Below, one piece after another: positions 46,886 to 56,046 of a DNA stretch of 64,000 nt. Source of the stretch: Bradyrhizobium macuxiense (GTDB taxonomy: Bacteria; Pseudomonadota; Alphaproteobacteria; Rhizobiales; Xanthobacteraceae); NCBI RefSeq assembly GCF_007993935.1, contig NZ_VITY01000003.1, forward strand, positions 496,001 to 560,000. Reading direction: 5' to 3'. The translations under genes and the position numbers were made by a program. The notes beneath the pieces were generated by a model, which searched no databases, was not told the origin of the DNA, and saw only the letters and a program-made list of their open reading frames with translations. How positions within the stretch are numbered: the stretch's first letter is position 1; every line of letters starts with the position of its first letter.

Positions 46886-47291
46886 GGGATCGACCGATAA
46901 GCCGCCTTGGATTTGAGATTGCCAAGACGGTGTGAGGCGTCTGCCCGCTGGGCCACTCTGATCTGCTTGCCCTCAAAGTCGACATCAATCCATCTGAGGC
47001 CGCGGAGCTCCCGCTAATTGGTCAATTCGCCAAACGCTGTGTGAGCGCTCCAACTGACGAGCATCCGAAAAAGATATGGCGTGTCCAAACTCCACCCGAA
47101 TGGGGTGTACCGGCTCGTTGACCTCTAGACCCGGAGAGGGGAGAAGCCACTAACGAACCGCGTCCTTGCATGTCGGGTTGTCTGGTTGCTGTTTGCATCG
47201 GCGCGCTACCTCTGCCTTAACCTGTGCGGGCGGGGGAGGCTGGGCCAGGCAGGCCAATGCTCCGTGATCTTGCGGTGGAGACCCCGGACGA
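46886..47291. other. Decayed region inside tRNA-flanked segment
   Basis: About 406 bases with no intact gene. It includes the tRNA-like body on the minus strand up to ~46972. On the plus strand, one frame stays open from about 46938 to the stop at ~47126 and reads as a plausible protein piece (HSDLLALKVDIN ... HPKKIWRVQTPPEWG) without a start codon, possibly a gene remnant. Confidence 0.4.
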
Positions 47292-47549
47292 TCATCCCTC
47301 GATAATGAGGCGCCCCAGGAACGCATTGCAGGCCCGTTCGGCTTCAGCGAACGTGCTGAAGGGCGATCCGGATACTTGAAGCGCTGGCATATTCAGAAAG
47401 TCTGGACGGTATGACGCAACAAAGCCAGGCTCTCCATGCAGACCTGGTCCACTCCGGCTTTCGTTGCTGATAACGAACGAATAGTCGTCACTGCTGGCGA
47501 TCCACATCTCCAGATCGCCAGTCTCGACGCGGCTGAAGTGCAGGGCCAT
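47292..47549 (-). CDS. Small hypothetical protein
   Basis: 85 residues: MALHFSRVETGDLEMWIASS with a soluble, mixed alpha/beta character and acidic C-terminal helix (FAEAERACNAFLGRL). A perfect GGAGG with five-base spacing precedes the ATG at 47549, deciding the start. No family recognised. It lies within the segment flanked by tRNA-Arg 3' ends. Confidence 0.65.
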   Translation of the reverse strand: MALHFSRVETGDLEMWIASSDDYSFVISNESRSGPGLHGEPGFVASYRPDFLNMPALQVSGSPFSTFAEAERACNAFLGRLIIEG

Positions 47550-47652
47550 CTCACCCTCCACATTTGCCGGCGGAGCCTAGGACGCAATTTCTTTCGACTT
47601 CGGTCCGAATCGCCGTTGAACGTTCAAACGGCGAAGGGCCGCCGGCTCGCAG

Positions 47653-48021
47653 CTAATAGCAAGCATACGCTTGCTGGCTTGCCGCTGCGACGCAGTAGCC
47701 ATAGCTGGCTCGGTACGGATAGCCGTAGCCATAGGGGTACCCGTAGCCGTAGTCGTAACCGTAGTCATACGGGTAGCTGTATCCGTAGGGGTAACCGTAG
47801 GCACCCGCCAAGCCGAGACCTATCCCAAGTCCAAGAGCGGCTGCTCCAAACCCGGCTCCGCGCCAACCGCCGCCACGCCAGCCGCCTCCGCCAAATCCGC
47901 CGTGGAACCCGCCACCATGAAAGCCACCACCGCCGAAGCCTCCGCGCGCAGAAGCAGCAGTCGGTGCAAACGCCACGGCAATTACCGCGAATAATATGAT
48001 CAGGGTTTTCCTAAGCAGCAT
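47653..48021 (-). CDS. Gly/Tyr-rich exported protein
   Basis: 122 residues. Sec signal peptide (MLLRKTLIILFAVIAVAFAPTAASA), then a Gly/Phe/His/Trp-rich segment (GGFGGGGFHGG-type repeats), a Gly/Ala/Leu hydrophobic stretch and a Tyr/Gly/Pro-rich end (GYPYGYSYPYDYGYDYGY-like repeats) closing with two cysteines. Proteins of this low-complexity build are common in rhizobia and likely sit in the envelope. GGGAGAG precedes the ATG. Lies in the tRNA-flanked segment. Confidence 0.75.
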   Translation of the reverse strand: MLLRKTLIILFAVIAVAFAPTAASARGGFGGGGFHGGGFHGGFGGGGWRGGGWRGAGFGAAALGLGIGLGLAGAYGYPYGYSYPYDYGYDYGYGYPYGYGYPYRASYGYCVAAASQQAYACY

Positions 48022-48141
48022 CGGACTCTCCCAATTGAAAGTCGCCCGATTTGGAAACACTTCACGTCCGTTTTAGTTGCTGACCGTCGTGTCCAAAGAC
48101 ACCCCGACAGGAGCGCGCCCTGGCGCGCTCAGCTTATGGCC

Positions 48142-48281
48142 TTACTTCTTCGCCTTTAGCCCGAGTTCGACCACCCGGCGGATCGCGGCCGGTCAGGTCG
48201 GCCTGCTGACGGCGCCATTCGTCCAACGACCTCAGGGCGTCGGACGTCATCCGCACATTGACGGCTTCGTATTGAGATGGT
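48142..48281 (-). pseudogene. Truncated, frameshifted ribbon-helix-helix gene
   Basis: The minus strand reads VNVRMTSDALRSLDEWRRQQ then ADLTGR in one frame, the classic ribbon-helix-helix pattern of small rhizobial proteins. Immediately after, the expected continuation AIRRVVELGLKAKK-stop appears in a different frame, so a deletion of a few bases (about 8 if the usual R-P-E-A-I-R-R run was original) has broken it. The 5' end runs straight into the 3' end of the tRNA-Arg gene with no start codon. It is therefore both truncated and frameshifted. Confidence 0.8.
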
Positions 48282-48358
48282 TGGCGATCCCGGCAGGATT
48301 CGAACCTGCAACCCGCGGAGTAGAAATCCGCTACTCTATCCAGTTGAGCTACGGGACC
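48282..48358 (-). tRNA. tRNA-Arg (anticodon UCU)
   Basis: A 77-base cloverleaf with encoded CCA. Acceptor stem GGTCCCG/CGGGATC (one G-U pair), D-arm with AACTGGATA loop, anticodon stem GCGGA/TCCGC with loop TTTCTAC giving anticodon TCT (reads AGA), T-arm GCAGG-TTCGAAT-CCTGC, discriminator G. All arms fold, so it is intact. Its last 34 bases recur at 46852-46885. Confidence 0.95.
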
Positions 48359-48645
48359 GTGGCCGCCTTGTAGCATCGCCATTATGAAAAATCCGCCTTT
48401 CCGCCAAGTCCGTCCGAACCGATTTCTGGGGGCGGACGACAAAGGCGAGCAGGGGTCCCGCCCTGCGTTGACCTGACCAGTCCGCCGGGCCGGCTTGACA
48501 CTGCCGCCGGGGCTTGTCGAAGGATGTCGGCAATGCGATCTGCGACGTTTTCGTTCGTTCATGTCCGCGCCTTCACTCCGTCACCTTTTCGCGCATTTTT
48601 AGCCCCAACGCGGCGCTCGACCGCGGGGCGTTCAGGAGCTCCATC

Positions 48646-51600
48646 ATGATCGGATTGGTTCGTGCCGCCGCATTTTGCGCCGCGCTGGCGCTCGGCATGG
48701 TCAGCGCCCAGGCTGCGGACAAGGCCTTCAAACGCGACGATCTCGCCGATTCCGCGATCAAGCTGGAAGCCCAGATCAAGAGCGAGGCAGGCGCCGTCAA
48801 CAAGTCGGCCGCGACCTTGCGCACCGACGCGGACGCGGCTTTCAAGCGCAACGATTTCCGCGGTGGGCTCACGATCCTCGGTCAGATCGCGGCGACCGCG
48901 CCCGAGGACGGCGCCAACTGGCTGCGGCTCGCCAAGACCGTCTTCCAGATCCGGTCGGCGAGCTCCAGCGAACAGACCTTCCTGATGGAACGCGCCTCCA
49001 CCGCCGCCTACATCGCCTATCAGCGCGCCGGAAACGCGGGCGAGGAGGCCGACTCGCTGGCGGTCCTCGGCAAGGCGCTCGCCGAGCGCAAGCTGTGGCG
49101 GCCGGCGCTCGACGCGCTGCGGCTGTCGCTCGACCTGCGCGAGGTGGCCGATGTCAGAGGCCAGTATGAGAAGATGCGCGACGAGCACGGCTTCCGGCTG
49201 CTCGACTATACCGTCGATTCCGATGCGGCCTCGCCGCGGGCCTGCTTCCAGTTTTCGGAGGAACTCGCCAAGCGCGTCGACTTCGCGCCGTACCTGGCGC
49301 TGGCCGGCACCGACAAGCCGGCCTTGTCCGCGGAAGGCCAGCAGCTCTGCGTCGACGGGCTGAAGCACGGCGAGCGCTACAACATCAATCTGCGCGCCGG
49401 CCTGCCGTCGACGGTCAGGGAGACCCTGTCGAAATCGGCCGAATTCAACATCTATGTCCGCGACCGCAAGCCGTTCGTGCGGTTCACAGGGCGCGCCTAT
49501 GTGCTGCCGCGAACCGGCCAGCGCGGTATCCCGGTGGTCAGCGTCAACACGCCGGCGGTCACGGTCGACGTGTTCAGGATCGGCGACCGCAACCTGATCA
49601 ACACCGTGATCGACAGCGACTTCCAGAGCACGCTGAGCCGCTACCAGCTCTCCGATCTCGGCGGCCAGCGCGGCGTCAAGGTGTGGTCCGGTGAGCTTGC
49701 GACCGCCACTACGCTGAACCAGGACGTGGTCACGGCATTTCCGGTCGACCAGGCGCTCGGCGATCTGCAGCCGGGCGTCTATGTGATGACCGCCGCCGCC
49801 AAGGGGCCGGGCACCGACGACGACGGCACGCTGGCGACGCAGTGGTTCATCGTCTCGGACATGGGCCTGTCGGCCTTCTCCGGCAATGACGGTATCCACG
49901 TCTTCGTCAACTCGCTGGCCTCGACCGAAGCGGTCGCCAATGCGGAAGTGAAACTGGTCGCCCGCAACAACGAGATCCTGGCCACCCGGAAGACCGACGC
50001 CGCCGGTCACGTGCTGTTCGAGCAGGGGCTGGCGCGCGGCGAGGGCGGACTGTCGCCGGCATTGCTCACGGTGATGGGAGAGAAGGCCGACTACGCCTTC
50101 CTGAGCCTGAAGACCAACGCCTTCGACCTCACCGACCGCGGTGTCGCCGGCCGGGCGATCCCCGCCGGCGCGGACGCCTTCGTCTACGCCGAGCGCGGTG
50201 TCTACCGCTCCAACGAGACCGTCTATCTGACCGCGCTGCTGCGTGACGGGCAGGGCAACGCCCTGACGGGGACGCCGCTGACCACGGTGATCGAGCGCCC
50301 CGATGGCGTCGAATTCCGCCGCGCTGTGCTGCCCGACCAGGGTGCCGGCGGCCGGATGCTGGCAGTGGCGCTGAACTCGGCGGTGCCGACCGGCACCTGG
50401 CGGGCTCGCGTCTTCACCGACCCCAAGGGCTCGTCGGTCGGCGAGACCACCTTCATGGTCGAGGATTACATCCCCGAGCGGATCGAATTCGATCTGACCA
50501 GCAAGGAGAAGGTGATCAAAGCTGAAGTTCCAGTGGAACTTCAGGTCTCGGGCCATTTCCTCTATGGCGCGCCGGCCTCGGGCCTGCAGCTCGAGGGCGA
50601 CATGCTGGTGGCGCCCGCGGCAAACGGCCGGCCCGGCTATGCCGGCTACCAGTTCGGTGTCGATGACGAACAGACCGCAAGCAACGAGCGGACCCCGATC
50701 GAGGACCTGCCGGAGGCCGATGCCAACGGCGCCGCCAGCTTCCCGGTCAAGCTCGACAAGGTCCCGGCCTCGACCCGACCGCAGGAGGCCCAGATATTCA
50801 TCCGCATGGCGGAGAGCGGCGGCCGCTCGGTCGAGCGCAAGATCGTGCTGCCGGTGGCCCCCAGCGCCTCGCTGATCGGCGTCAAGCCGCTGTTCGGCGA
50901 CAAGAGCGTGGCCGAGGGCGACAAGGCCGAGTTCGATGTCGTGTTCGTCGCGCCCGACGGCAAGCAGCTGCCGCGCAACGGACTGCGCTATGAGCTGTTG
51001 AAGCTGGAGTCGCGCTACCAATGGTACCGGCAGAACTCGTCCTGGCAGTATGAGCCGGTCAAGTCGACCCGCCGCGTGTCCGATGGTGACGTCAACCTCG
51101 CGGCCGACAAGCCGATGCGCCTGACCTTCCAGCCGCAGCCGGGCCGCTACCGGCTCGACGTCAAATCGACCGACGCCGACGGCCCGGTGACCTCGGTGCA
51201 GTTCGACGTCGGCTGGTATTCCGACGGCAGCGCCGACACGCCGGACCTGCTGGAAACCTCGATCGACAAGCCGGAATATGCCTCGGGCGATACCATGACG
51301 GTGTCGGTCAATGCGCGCACCGCCGGCAAGCTCACCGTCTATGTGCTCGGTGACCGCCTGCTGACCACGGAGAGCGTCGACGTCAAGGAAGGCACCCAGC
51401 AGGTCAAGCTGCAGGTCGGCAAGGACTGGGGTACCGGAGCGTATGTGATGACGACGCTGCGCCGTCCGCTCGATGCCGCCGCCGGGCGCATGCCGGGCCG
51501 TGCGATCGGGTTGAAATGGTTCGGTATCGACAAGAAGACGCGTACGCTTGCGGTCGAGCTGTCGCCGCCCGCCTTGGTGCGGCCCGGGACAGCGCTGAAG

Positions 51601-53853
51601 ATCCCGGTCAAGCTCGGCGGGCTCAATCCCGGCGAGGATGCCAAGGTGGTGCTGGCGGCGGTCGACGTCGGCATTCTCAATTTGACCAACTACAAGCCGC
51701 CGGCGCCGGATGATTACTATCTCGGCCAGCGCCGCCTGACCGCCGAGATCCGCGACCTCTACGGCCAGCTGATCGACGGCATGCAGGGCACCCGCGGCCA
51801 GATCCGCAGCGGCGGCGACGCCGCCGGCGCCGAGCTGCAGGGCTCGCCGCCGACGCAGAAGCCGCTCGCGCTGTATTCCGGCATCGTCACGGTCGGCCCT
51901 GACGGCACCGCCGAGGTGAGCTTCGACATCCCCGAATTCGCCGGCACCGCGCGGGTGATGGCGGTGGCGTGGAGCGCCACCAAGCTCGGTCGCGCCAATG
52001 TCGACGTGACCGTGCGCGATCCCGTGGTGGTGACCGCGACCTTGCCGCGCTTCCTGCTGACTGGTGACAAGGGCACCATCAGCATGGATATCGACAATGT
52101 CGAAGGCGCCGCTGGCGATTATGCTGTCAGCGTCAAGGCGAGTGGCCCGATTAAGGCCTCGGGTAACCCGACCACGACCGTGAGGCTCGCCGCCAAGCAG
52201 CGCAGCTCGCTGTCGCTCGGCCTCGAGGCCGGCGGCGCCGGGCGCGCCGAATTCGACGTTGACATCTCCGGGCCGAACGGGCTGACGCTGGCGCGGCACT
52301 ATGCGCTCGACGTCAAGCCGGCGACGCAAGTGCTGGCGCGGCGCTCGATCCGCACGCTGGCGAAGGGCGAGAGCCTGACGCTGACGTCGGACATGTTCTC
52401 CGACCTCGTGCCAGGCACCGGCAGCGTCTCGGTCTCGGCGAGCCTGTCGACTGCGCTCGATGCGGCGAGCATCCTGAAGGCGCTCGACCGCTACCCCTAT
52501 GGCTGCTCCGAGCAGATCACCAGCCGCGCGCTGCCGCTGCTCTATGTCAACGATCTTGCCGCCGGCGCCCATCTTGCGATGGATACTGCGGTCGACCAGC
52601 GCATCCGCGACGCGATCGAGCGGCTCCTCGCTCGACAAGGGTCCAATGGCTCGTTCGGCCTGTGGTCCGCGGGCGGCGACGATGCTTGGCTCGATGCCTA
52701 TGTCACTGATTTCCTGACCCGGGCCCGCGAAAAGGGCTTTGCGGTGCCGGACGTGCTGTTCAAGAGCGCGCTCGACCGCGTCAGGAATTCGGTGGTGAAC
52801 GCGAACGAGCCGGAGAAGGACGGCGGCCGCGATCTGGCCTACGGCCTCTACGTGCTCGCGCGCAACGGTGCCGCGCCGATCGGTGATCTGCGCTATCTCG
52901 CCGACACCAAGCTGAACAATTTGGCGACGCCGATCTCCAAGGCGCAGCTCGCCGCGGCGCTGGCGCTGGTCGGCGACAGAGCGCGGGCCGAGCGGGTCTA
53001 TGGTGCCGCGCTCGACGCGCTGAACCCGAAACCGGTGATCGAGTTCGGCCGGGTCGATTACGGCTCGGCGCTGCGCGATGCCGCAGCGCTGGTCTCGCTC
53101 GCGGGCGAGGGCAACGCACCGCGCACCACGCTGACGCAGGCCGTGCTGCGGGTGGAAGCGGCGCGGGGGCTGTCGCCCTACACCTCGACGCAGGAGAATG
53201 CGTGGATGGTGCTGGCGACACGCGCGCTCGCCAAGGAGACGCTGGCGCTCGACATCAACGGCCAGTCGGTCAAGACCGCAGTCTATCGCAGCTACAAGGC
53301 CGAGGAGATGACGGGCCAGCCGCTGAAGATCACCAACACTGGCGACGCACCGGTGCAGGCGGTGGTCTCGGTGTCGGGCTCGCCGGTCACGCCGGAACCC
53401 GCGGCCTCCAACGGCTTCAAGATCGAGCGCAGCTATTTCACGCTCGACGGCAAGCCGGCCGATGTCACCAAGGCGAAACAGAACGACCGCTTTGCGGTTG
53501 TCCTGAAGGTGACGGAAGCCAAACCGGAATTCGGCCACATCATGGTCGCCGACTATCTGCCGGCCGGGCTCGAGATCGACAACCCGAACCTGGTGTCATC
53601 AGGCGATTCCGGCACGCTCGAATGGATCGAGGATGGTGTCGAGCCGAAGAACACCGAGTTCCGCGATGACCGCTTCACCGCGGCGATCGACCGCGGCGCC
53701 AACGACAAATCGGTGTTCACGGTTGCCTACGTCGTGCGCGCGGTGTCGCCGGGCAAATACGTGCTGCCGCAGGCCTATGTCGAGGACATGTACAACCCCT
53801 CGCGCTACGGCCGCAGCGGCACCGGTGCTGTTGAGGTGAAGCCGGCGAAATGA
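48646..53853 (+). CDS. Bacterial alpha-2-macroglobulin
   Basis: A 1735-residue periplasmic protease trap. Signal peptide MIGLVRAAAFCAALALGMVSAQA (no lipobox), an N-terminal helical part, a string of macroglobulin (MG) domains with bait region, and the thioester region YPYGCSEQITSR with Cys1287 and Gln1290, the CxEQ thioester. A complement-like alpha/alpha toroid follows, then the receptor-binding-like C-terminus. Family members snare proteases that attack the cell; with PBP1C they are thought to guard and repair the wall. AGGAG lies eight bases before ATG 48646. pbpC overlaps its stop by four bases. Confidence 0.93.
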   Translation: MIGLVRAAAFCAALALGMVSAQAADKAFKRDDLADSAIKLEAQIKSEAGAVNKSAATLRTDADAAFKRNDFRGGLTILGQIAATAPEDGANWLRLAKTVFQIRSASSSEQTFLMERASTAAYIAYQRAGNAGEEADSLAVLGKALAERKLWRPALDALRLSLDLREVADVRGQYEKMRDEHGFRLLDYTVDSDAASPRACFQFSEELAKRVDFAPYLALAGTDKPALSAEGQQLCVDGLKHGERYNINLRAGLPSTVRETLSKSAEFNIYVRDRKPFVRFTGRAYVLPRTGQRGIPVVSVNTPAVTVDVFRIGDRNLINTVIDSDFQSTLSRYQLSDLGGQRGVKVWSGELATATTLNQDVVTAFPVDQALGDLQPGVYVMTAAAKGPGTDDDGTLATQWFIVSDMGLSAFSGNDGIHVFVNSLASTEAVANAEVKLVARNNEILATRKTDAAGHVLFEQGLARGEGGLSPALLTVMGEKADYAFLSLKTNAFDLTDRGVAGRAIPAGADAFVYAERGVYRSNETVYLTALLRDGQGNALTGTPLTTVIERPDGVEFRRAVLPDQGAGGRMLAVALNSAVPTGTWRARVFTDPKGSSVGETTFMVEDYIPERIEFDLTSKEKVIKAEVPVELQVSGHFLYGAPASGLQLEGDMLVAPAANGRPGYAGYQFGVDDEQTASNERTPIEDLPEADANGAASFPVKLDKVPASTRPQEAQIFIRMAESGGRSVERKIVLPVAPSASLIGVKPLFGDKSVAEGDKAEFDVVFVAPDGKQLPRNGLRYELLKLESRYQWYRQNSSWQYEPVKSTRRVSDGDVNLAADKPMRLTFQPQPGRYRLDVKSTDADGPVTSVQFDVGWYSDGSADTPDLLETSIDKPEYASGDTMTVSVNARTAGKLTVYVLGDRLLTTESVDVKEGTQQVKLQVGKDWGTGAYVMTTLRRPLDAAAGRMPGRAIGLKWFGIDKKTRTLAVELSPPALVRPGTALKIPVKLGGLNPGEDAKVVLAAVDVGILNLTNYKPPAPDDYYLGQRRLTAEIRDLYGQLIDGMQGTRGQIRSGGDAAGAELQGSPPTQKPLALYSGIVTVGPDGTAEVSFDIPEFAGTARVMAVAWSATKLGRANVDVTVRDPVVVTATLPRFLLTGDKGTISMDIDNVEGAAGDYAVSVKASGPIKASGNPTTTVRLAAKQRSSLSLGLEAGGAGRAEFDVDISGPNGLTLARHYALDVKPATQVLARRSIRTLAKGESLTLTSDMFSDLVPGTGSVSVSASLSTALDAASILKALDRYPYGCSEQITSRALPLLYVNDLAAGAHLAMDTAVDQRIRDAIERLLARQGSNGSFGLWSAGGDDAWLDAYVTDFLTRAREKGFAVPDVLFKSALDRVRNSVVNANEPEKDGGRDLAYGLYVLARNGAAPIGDLRYLADTKLNNLATPISKAQLAAALALVGDRARAERVYGAALDALNPKPVIEFGRVDYGSALRDAAALVSLAGEGNAPRTTLTQAVLRVEAARGLSPYTSTQENAWMVLATRALAKETLALDINGQSVKTAVYRSYKAEEMTGQPLKITNTGDAPVQAVVSVSGSPVTPEPAASNGFKIERSYFTLDGKPADVTKAKQNDRFAVVLKVTEAKPEFGHIMVADYLPAGLEIDNPNLVSSGDSGTLEWIEDGVEPKNTEFRDDRFTAAIDRGANDKSVFTVAYVVRAVSPGKYVLPQAYVEDMYNPSRYGRSGTGAVEVKPAK

Positions 53854-55964
53854 GTGGAACGTTGAAGGTAGCCCTCGAACGCGGATCGCGCTGGCCCCGG
53901 ATCAAGTCCGTGCTGGCGATCGGCGCCGTCGCGACGCTGGTCGCAGCCGGCGCCTTCGCAGCCTGGGTCGTTTCGCTCGGTCCGCTGCCGCTCACGCAGG
54001 CGCAGCAGGTCTCGACAACCGTCGTCGATCGCAACGGCAAGCTGTTGCGCGCCTATGCGATGGCGGATGGGCGCTGGCGGCTGCCGGTCGATGCGAAGAC
54101 GTCAGTCGATCCCGGCTATCTGAAGCTGTTGTTCGCCTATGAGGACAAGCGCTTCTACGAGCATCACGGCATCGATCCGCTGGCGCTGTCGCGCGCCGCA
54201 TTCCAGCTGCTCACCAGCGGCCATATCGTCTCGGGCGGTTCGACCATCACCATGCAGCTGGCGCGGTTGATCGAGCCGCGGCACCAGCGCTCGGTCTACG
54301 CCAAGCTGCGGCAGATGGTGCGGGCGGTCGAGCTGGAACGGCAGCTCTCGAAGGACCAGATCCTCGATCTCTACCTTGCATTGGCGCCGTTCGGCGGCAA
54401 TCTCGAGGGCGTCCGCGCCGCCTCGATCGCCTATTTCGGCAAGGAGCCGAAGCGGCTCTCGCTGGCGGAGGCCGCGCTGCTGGTGGCTTTGCCGCAATCG
54501 CCGGAGCGGCGTCGGCTCGATCGTTACCCGGAAGCCGCCCATGCCGCGCGCGATCGTGTGCTCGATCGCATGGTCGAGGACGGCGTGGTGTCGAAAGAGG
54601 ACGCTGCGCAGGCCACGGCGACGGCGGTGCCGAAGCTGCGCAAGCAGATCCCGATCCTGGCGCCGCATTCGTCCGATCAGGCGATCGCGACGATGAAGGA
54701 TGCGCCCGTCATCAAGTTGACGCTGGACGCGACGCTGCAGCGGAACCTGGAGGCGCTGGCGCGCGATCGCGCCATCGCGCAGGGGCCAGACGTCTCGGTC
54801 GCGATCGTCGTGGTCGACAATGAGACGGGCGACGTGCTCGCGCGCGTCGGGTCTGCGGACTATTTCGACGAGCGGCGGGCCGGGCAGGTCGACATGACGC
54901 GCGCGGTGCGCTCGCCGGGATCGACCTTGAAGCCGTTCATCTATGGGCTCGCCTTCGAGGATGGTTTTGTCCATCCCGACAGCCTGATCGAGGATCGGCC
55001 GATCCGCTTCGGCACCTACGCGCCGGAAAATTTCGACATGACGTTCCAGGGCACGGTGCCGATCCGCAAGGCGCTGCAATTGTCGCTGAACGTGCCCGCG
55101 ATCGCACTGCTCGACCGGGTCGGCGCCAGCCGGCTGTCGTCGCGGCTGAAGCAGGCCGGCACCAGTCTCGTGCTGCCGAAGGACGAGGCGCCGGGCCTTG
55201 CGATGGGTCTCGGCGGCGTCGGCATCACGCTGCAGGATCTCGCCCAGCTCTATTCCGGTCTGGCGCGGCTCGGCAGCACCAAGCCGCTGCGCGAGATCAT
55301 GCGGGAGAATGACAGCCGCGACACGATGCGGCTGATGGATCAGGCCGCGGCCTGGCAGGTCGGCAACGTCCTGCTCGGCACGCCGCCACCGGAGAACGGC
55401 ATGCATAACCGGATCGCGTTCAAGACCGGCACCAGTTACGGCTATCGCGATGCCTGGTCGGTCGGCTTCGATGGCCGCATCACGATCGGCGTCTGGGTCG
55501 GCCGCCCGGACGGCGCGCCGGTGCCGGGTCTGGTCGGCCGCACGGCGGCGGCGCCGATCCTGTTCGACGCCTTTGCGCGCACCGGGAAAATCCCGGCGGC
55601 GTTGCCGAAGCCGCCACGGGGCGTGCTGGTTGCCTCCAACGCGAAACTGCCGCCGCCGCTGCGCCGCTTCCGGCCGCTCGGCGAACTGGTTCGCGGCGGC
55701 AACGACCAGGTTCCGCATATCCAGTTTCCGCTGAACGGCTCGCGCATCGACGTCGATCAATCCGAGGGCGGCCGCAATGCGCCGCTGCCGGTGAAGGTTG
55801 CCGGCGGTGTGCTGCCGCTGACGGTCCTCGTCAATGGTGTCTCAGCCGGGGACATCGACAGCCGCCGCCAGCGCCTGATCGACCCGCCCGGACCGGGCTT
55901 CGCGCGGCTCACGGTCATCGACGCCACGGGTGCCGCGGATACCGTTGTGATCCGCGTGCAATGA
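53850..55964 (+). CDS. pbpC: Penicillin-binding protein 1C
   Basis: A 704-residue bifunctional peptidoglycan synthase. One N-terminal transmembrane helix (about 22-44), the GT51 transglycosylase with catalytic Glu98 in YEDKRFYEHHG and later GSTITMQLAR, and the transpeptidase with Ser358-x-x-Lys361 (SPGSTLKP), SLN and Lys525-Thr-Gly. The C-terminal BiPBP_C domain (~620-704) is present. ATG overlaps the macroglobulin stop (ATGA), so production is coupled as is typical of yfhM-pbpC pairs. Confidence 0.95.
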   Translation: MSGTLKVALERGSRWPRIKSVLAIGAVATLVAAGAFAAWVVSLGPLPLTQAQQVSTTVVDRNGKLLRAYAMADGRWRLPVDAKTSVDPGYLKLLFAYEDKRFYEHHGIDPLALSRAAFQLLTSGHIVSGGSTITMQLARLIEPRHQRSVYAKLRQMVRAVELERQLSKDQILDLYLALAPFGGNLEGVRAASIAYFGKEPKRLSLAEAALLVALPQSPERRRLDRYPEAAHAARDRVLDRMVEDGVVSKEDAAQATATAVPKLRKQIPILAPHSSDQAIATMKDAPVIKLTLDATLQRNLEALARDRAIAQGPDVSVAIVVVDNETGDVLARVGSADYFDERRAGQVDMTRAVRSPGSTLKPFIYGLAFEDGFVHPDSLIEDRPIRFGTYAPENFDMTFQGTVPIRKALQLSLNVPAIALLDRVGASRLSSRLKQAGTSLVLPKDEAPGLAMGLGGVGITLQDLAQLYSGLARLGSTKPLREIMRENDSRDTMRLMDQAAAWQVGNVLLGTPPPENGMHNRIAFKTGTSYGYRDAWSVGFDGRITIGVWVGRPDGAPVPGLVGRTAAAPILFDAFARTGKIPAALPKPPRGVLVASNAKLPPPLRRFRPLGELVRGGNDQVPHIQFPLNGSRIDVDQSEGGRNAPLPVKVAGGVLPLTVLVNGVSAGDIDSRRQRLIDPPGPGFARLTVIDATGAADTVVIRVQ

Positions 55965-56046
55965 TCGCGCAGGAAAGCGGAGCGGCAGGGTCGGAAAGCG
56001 GAACAGCACGGTTGTTTGCGCTGCGGTTTCATCGTATGCGAAACCC

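Noticed and set aside
46852..46972. A possible selenocysteine or Leu tRNA gene
   Set aside because: The stem with TCTCAAAT loop and the extra arms look suggestive, but no 5' strand can pair with the acceptor CGGGATC and the anticodon stem does not close to a 7-base loop. Kept only as a tRNA-like relic.
48077..48373. 98-residue plus-strand frame containing IPAGFEPATRGVE
   Set aside because: This is the well-known false protein that results from translating the complement of a tRNA T-arm; it overlaps tRNA-Arg.
48559..53538. A 1659-residue open frame on the minus strand
   Set aside because: It is a mirror of the alpha-2-macroglobulin gene, caused by strong GC3 bias. It is His/Arg/Asp-rich, has no domain pattern and no ribosome site. 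The same applies to long antisense frames opposite pyrG (131-1648), kdsA-MFS (7110-8510), the pdh genes (19420-21780, 21137-22426) and pbpC (54102-55760).
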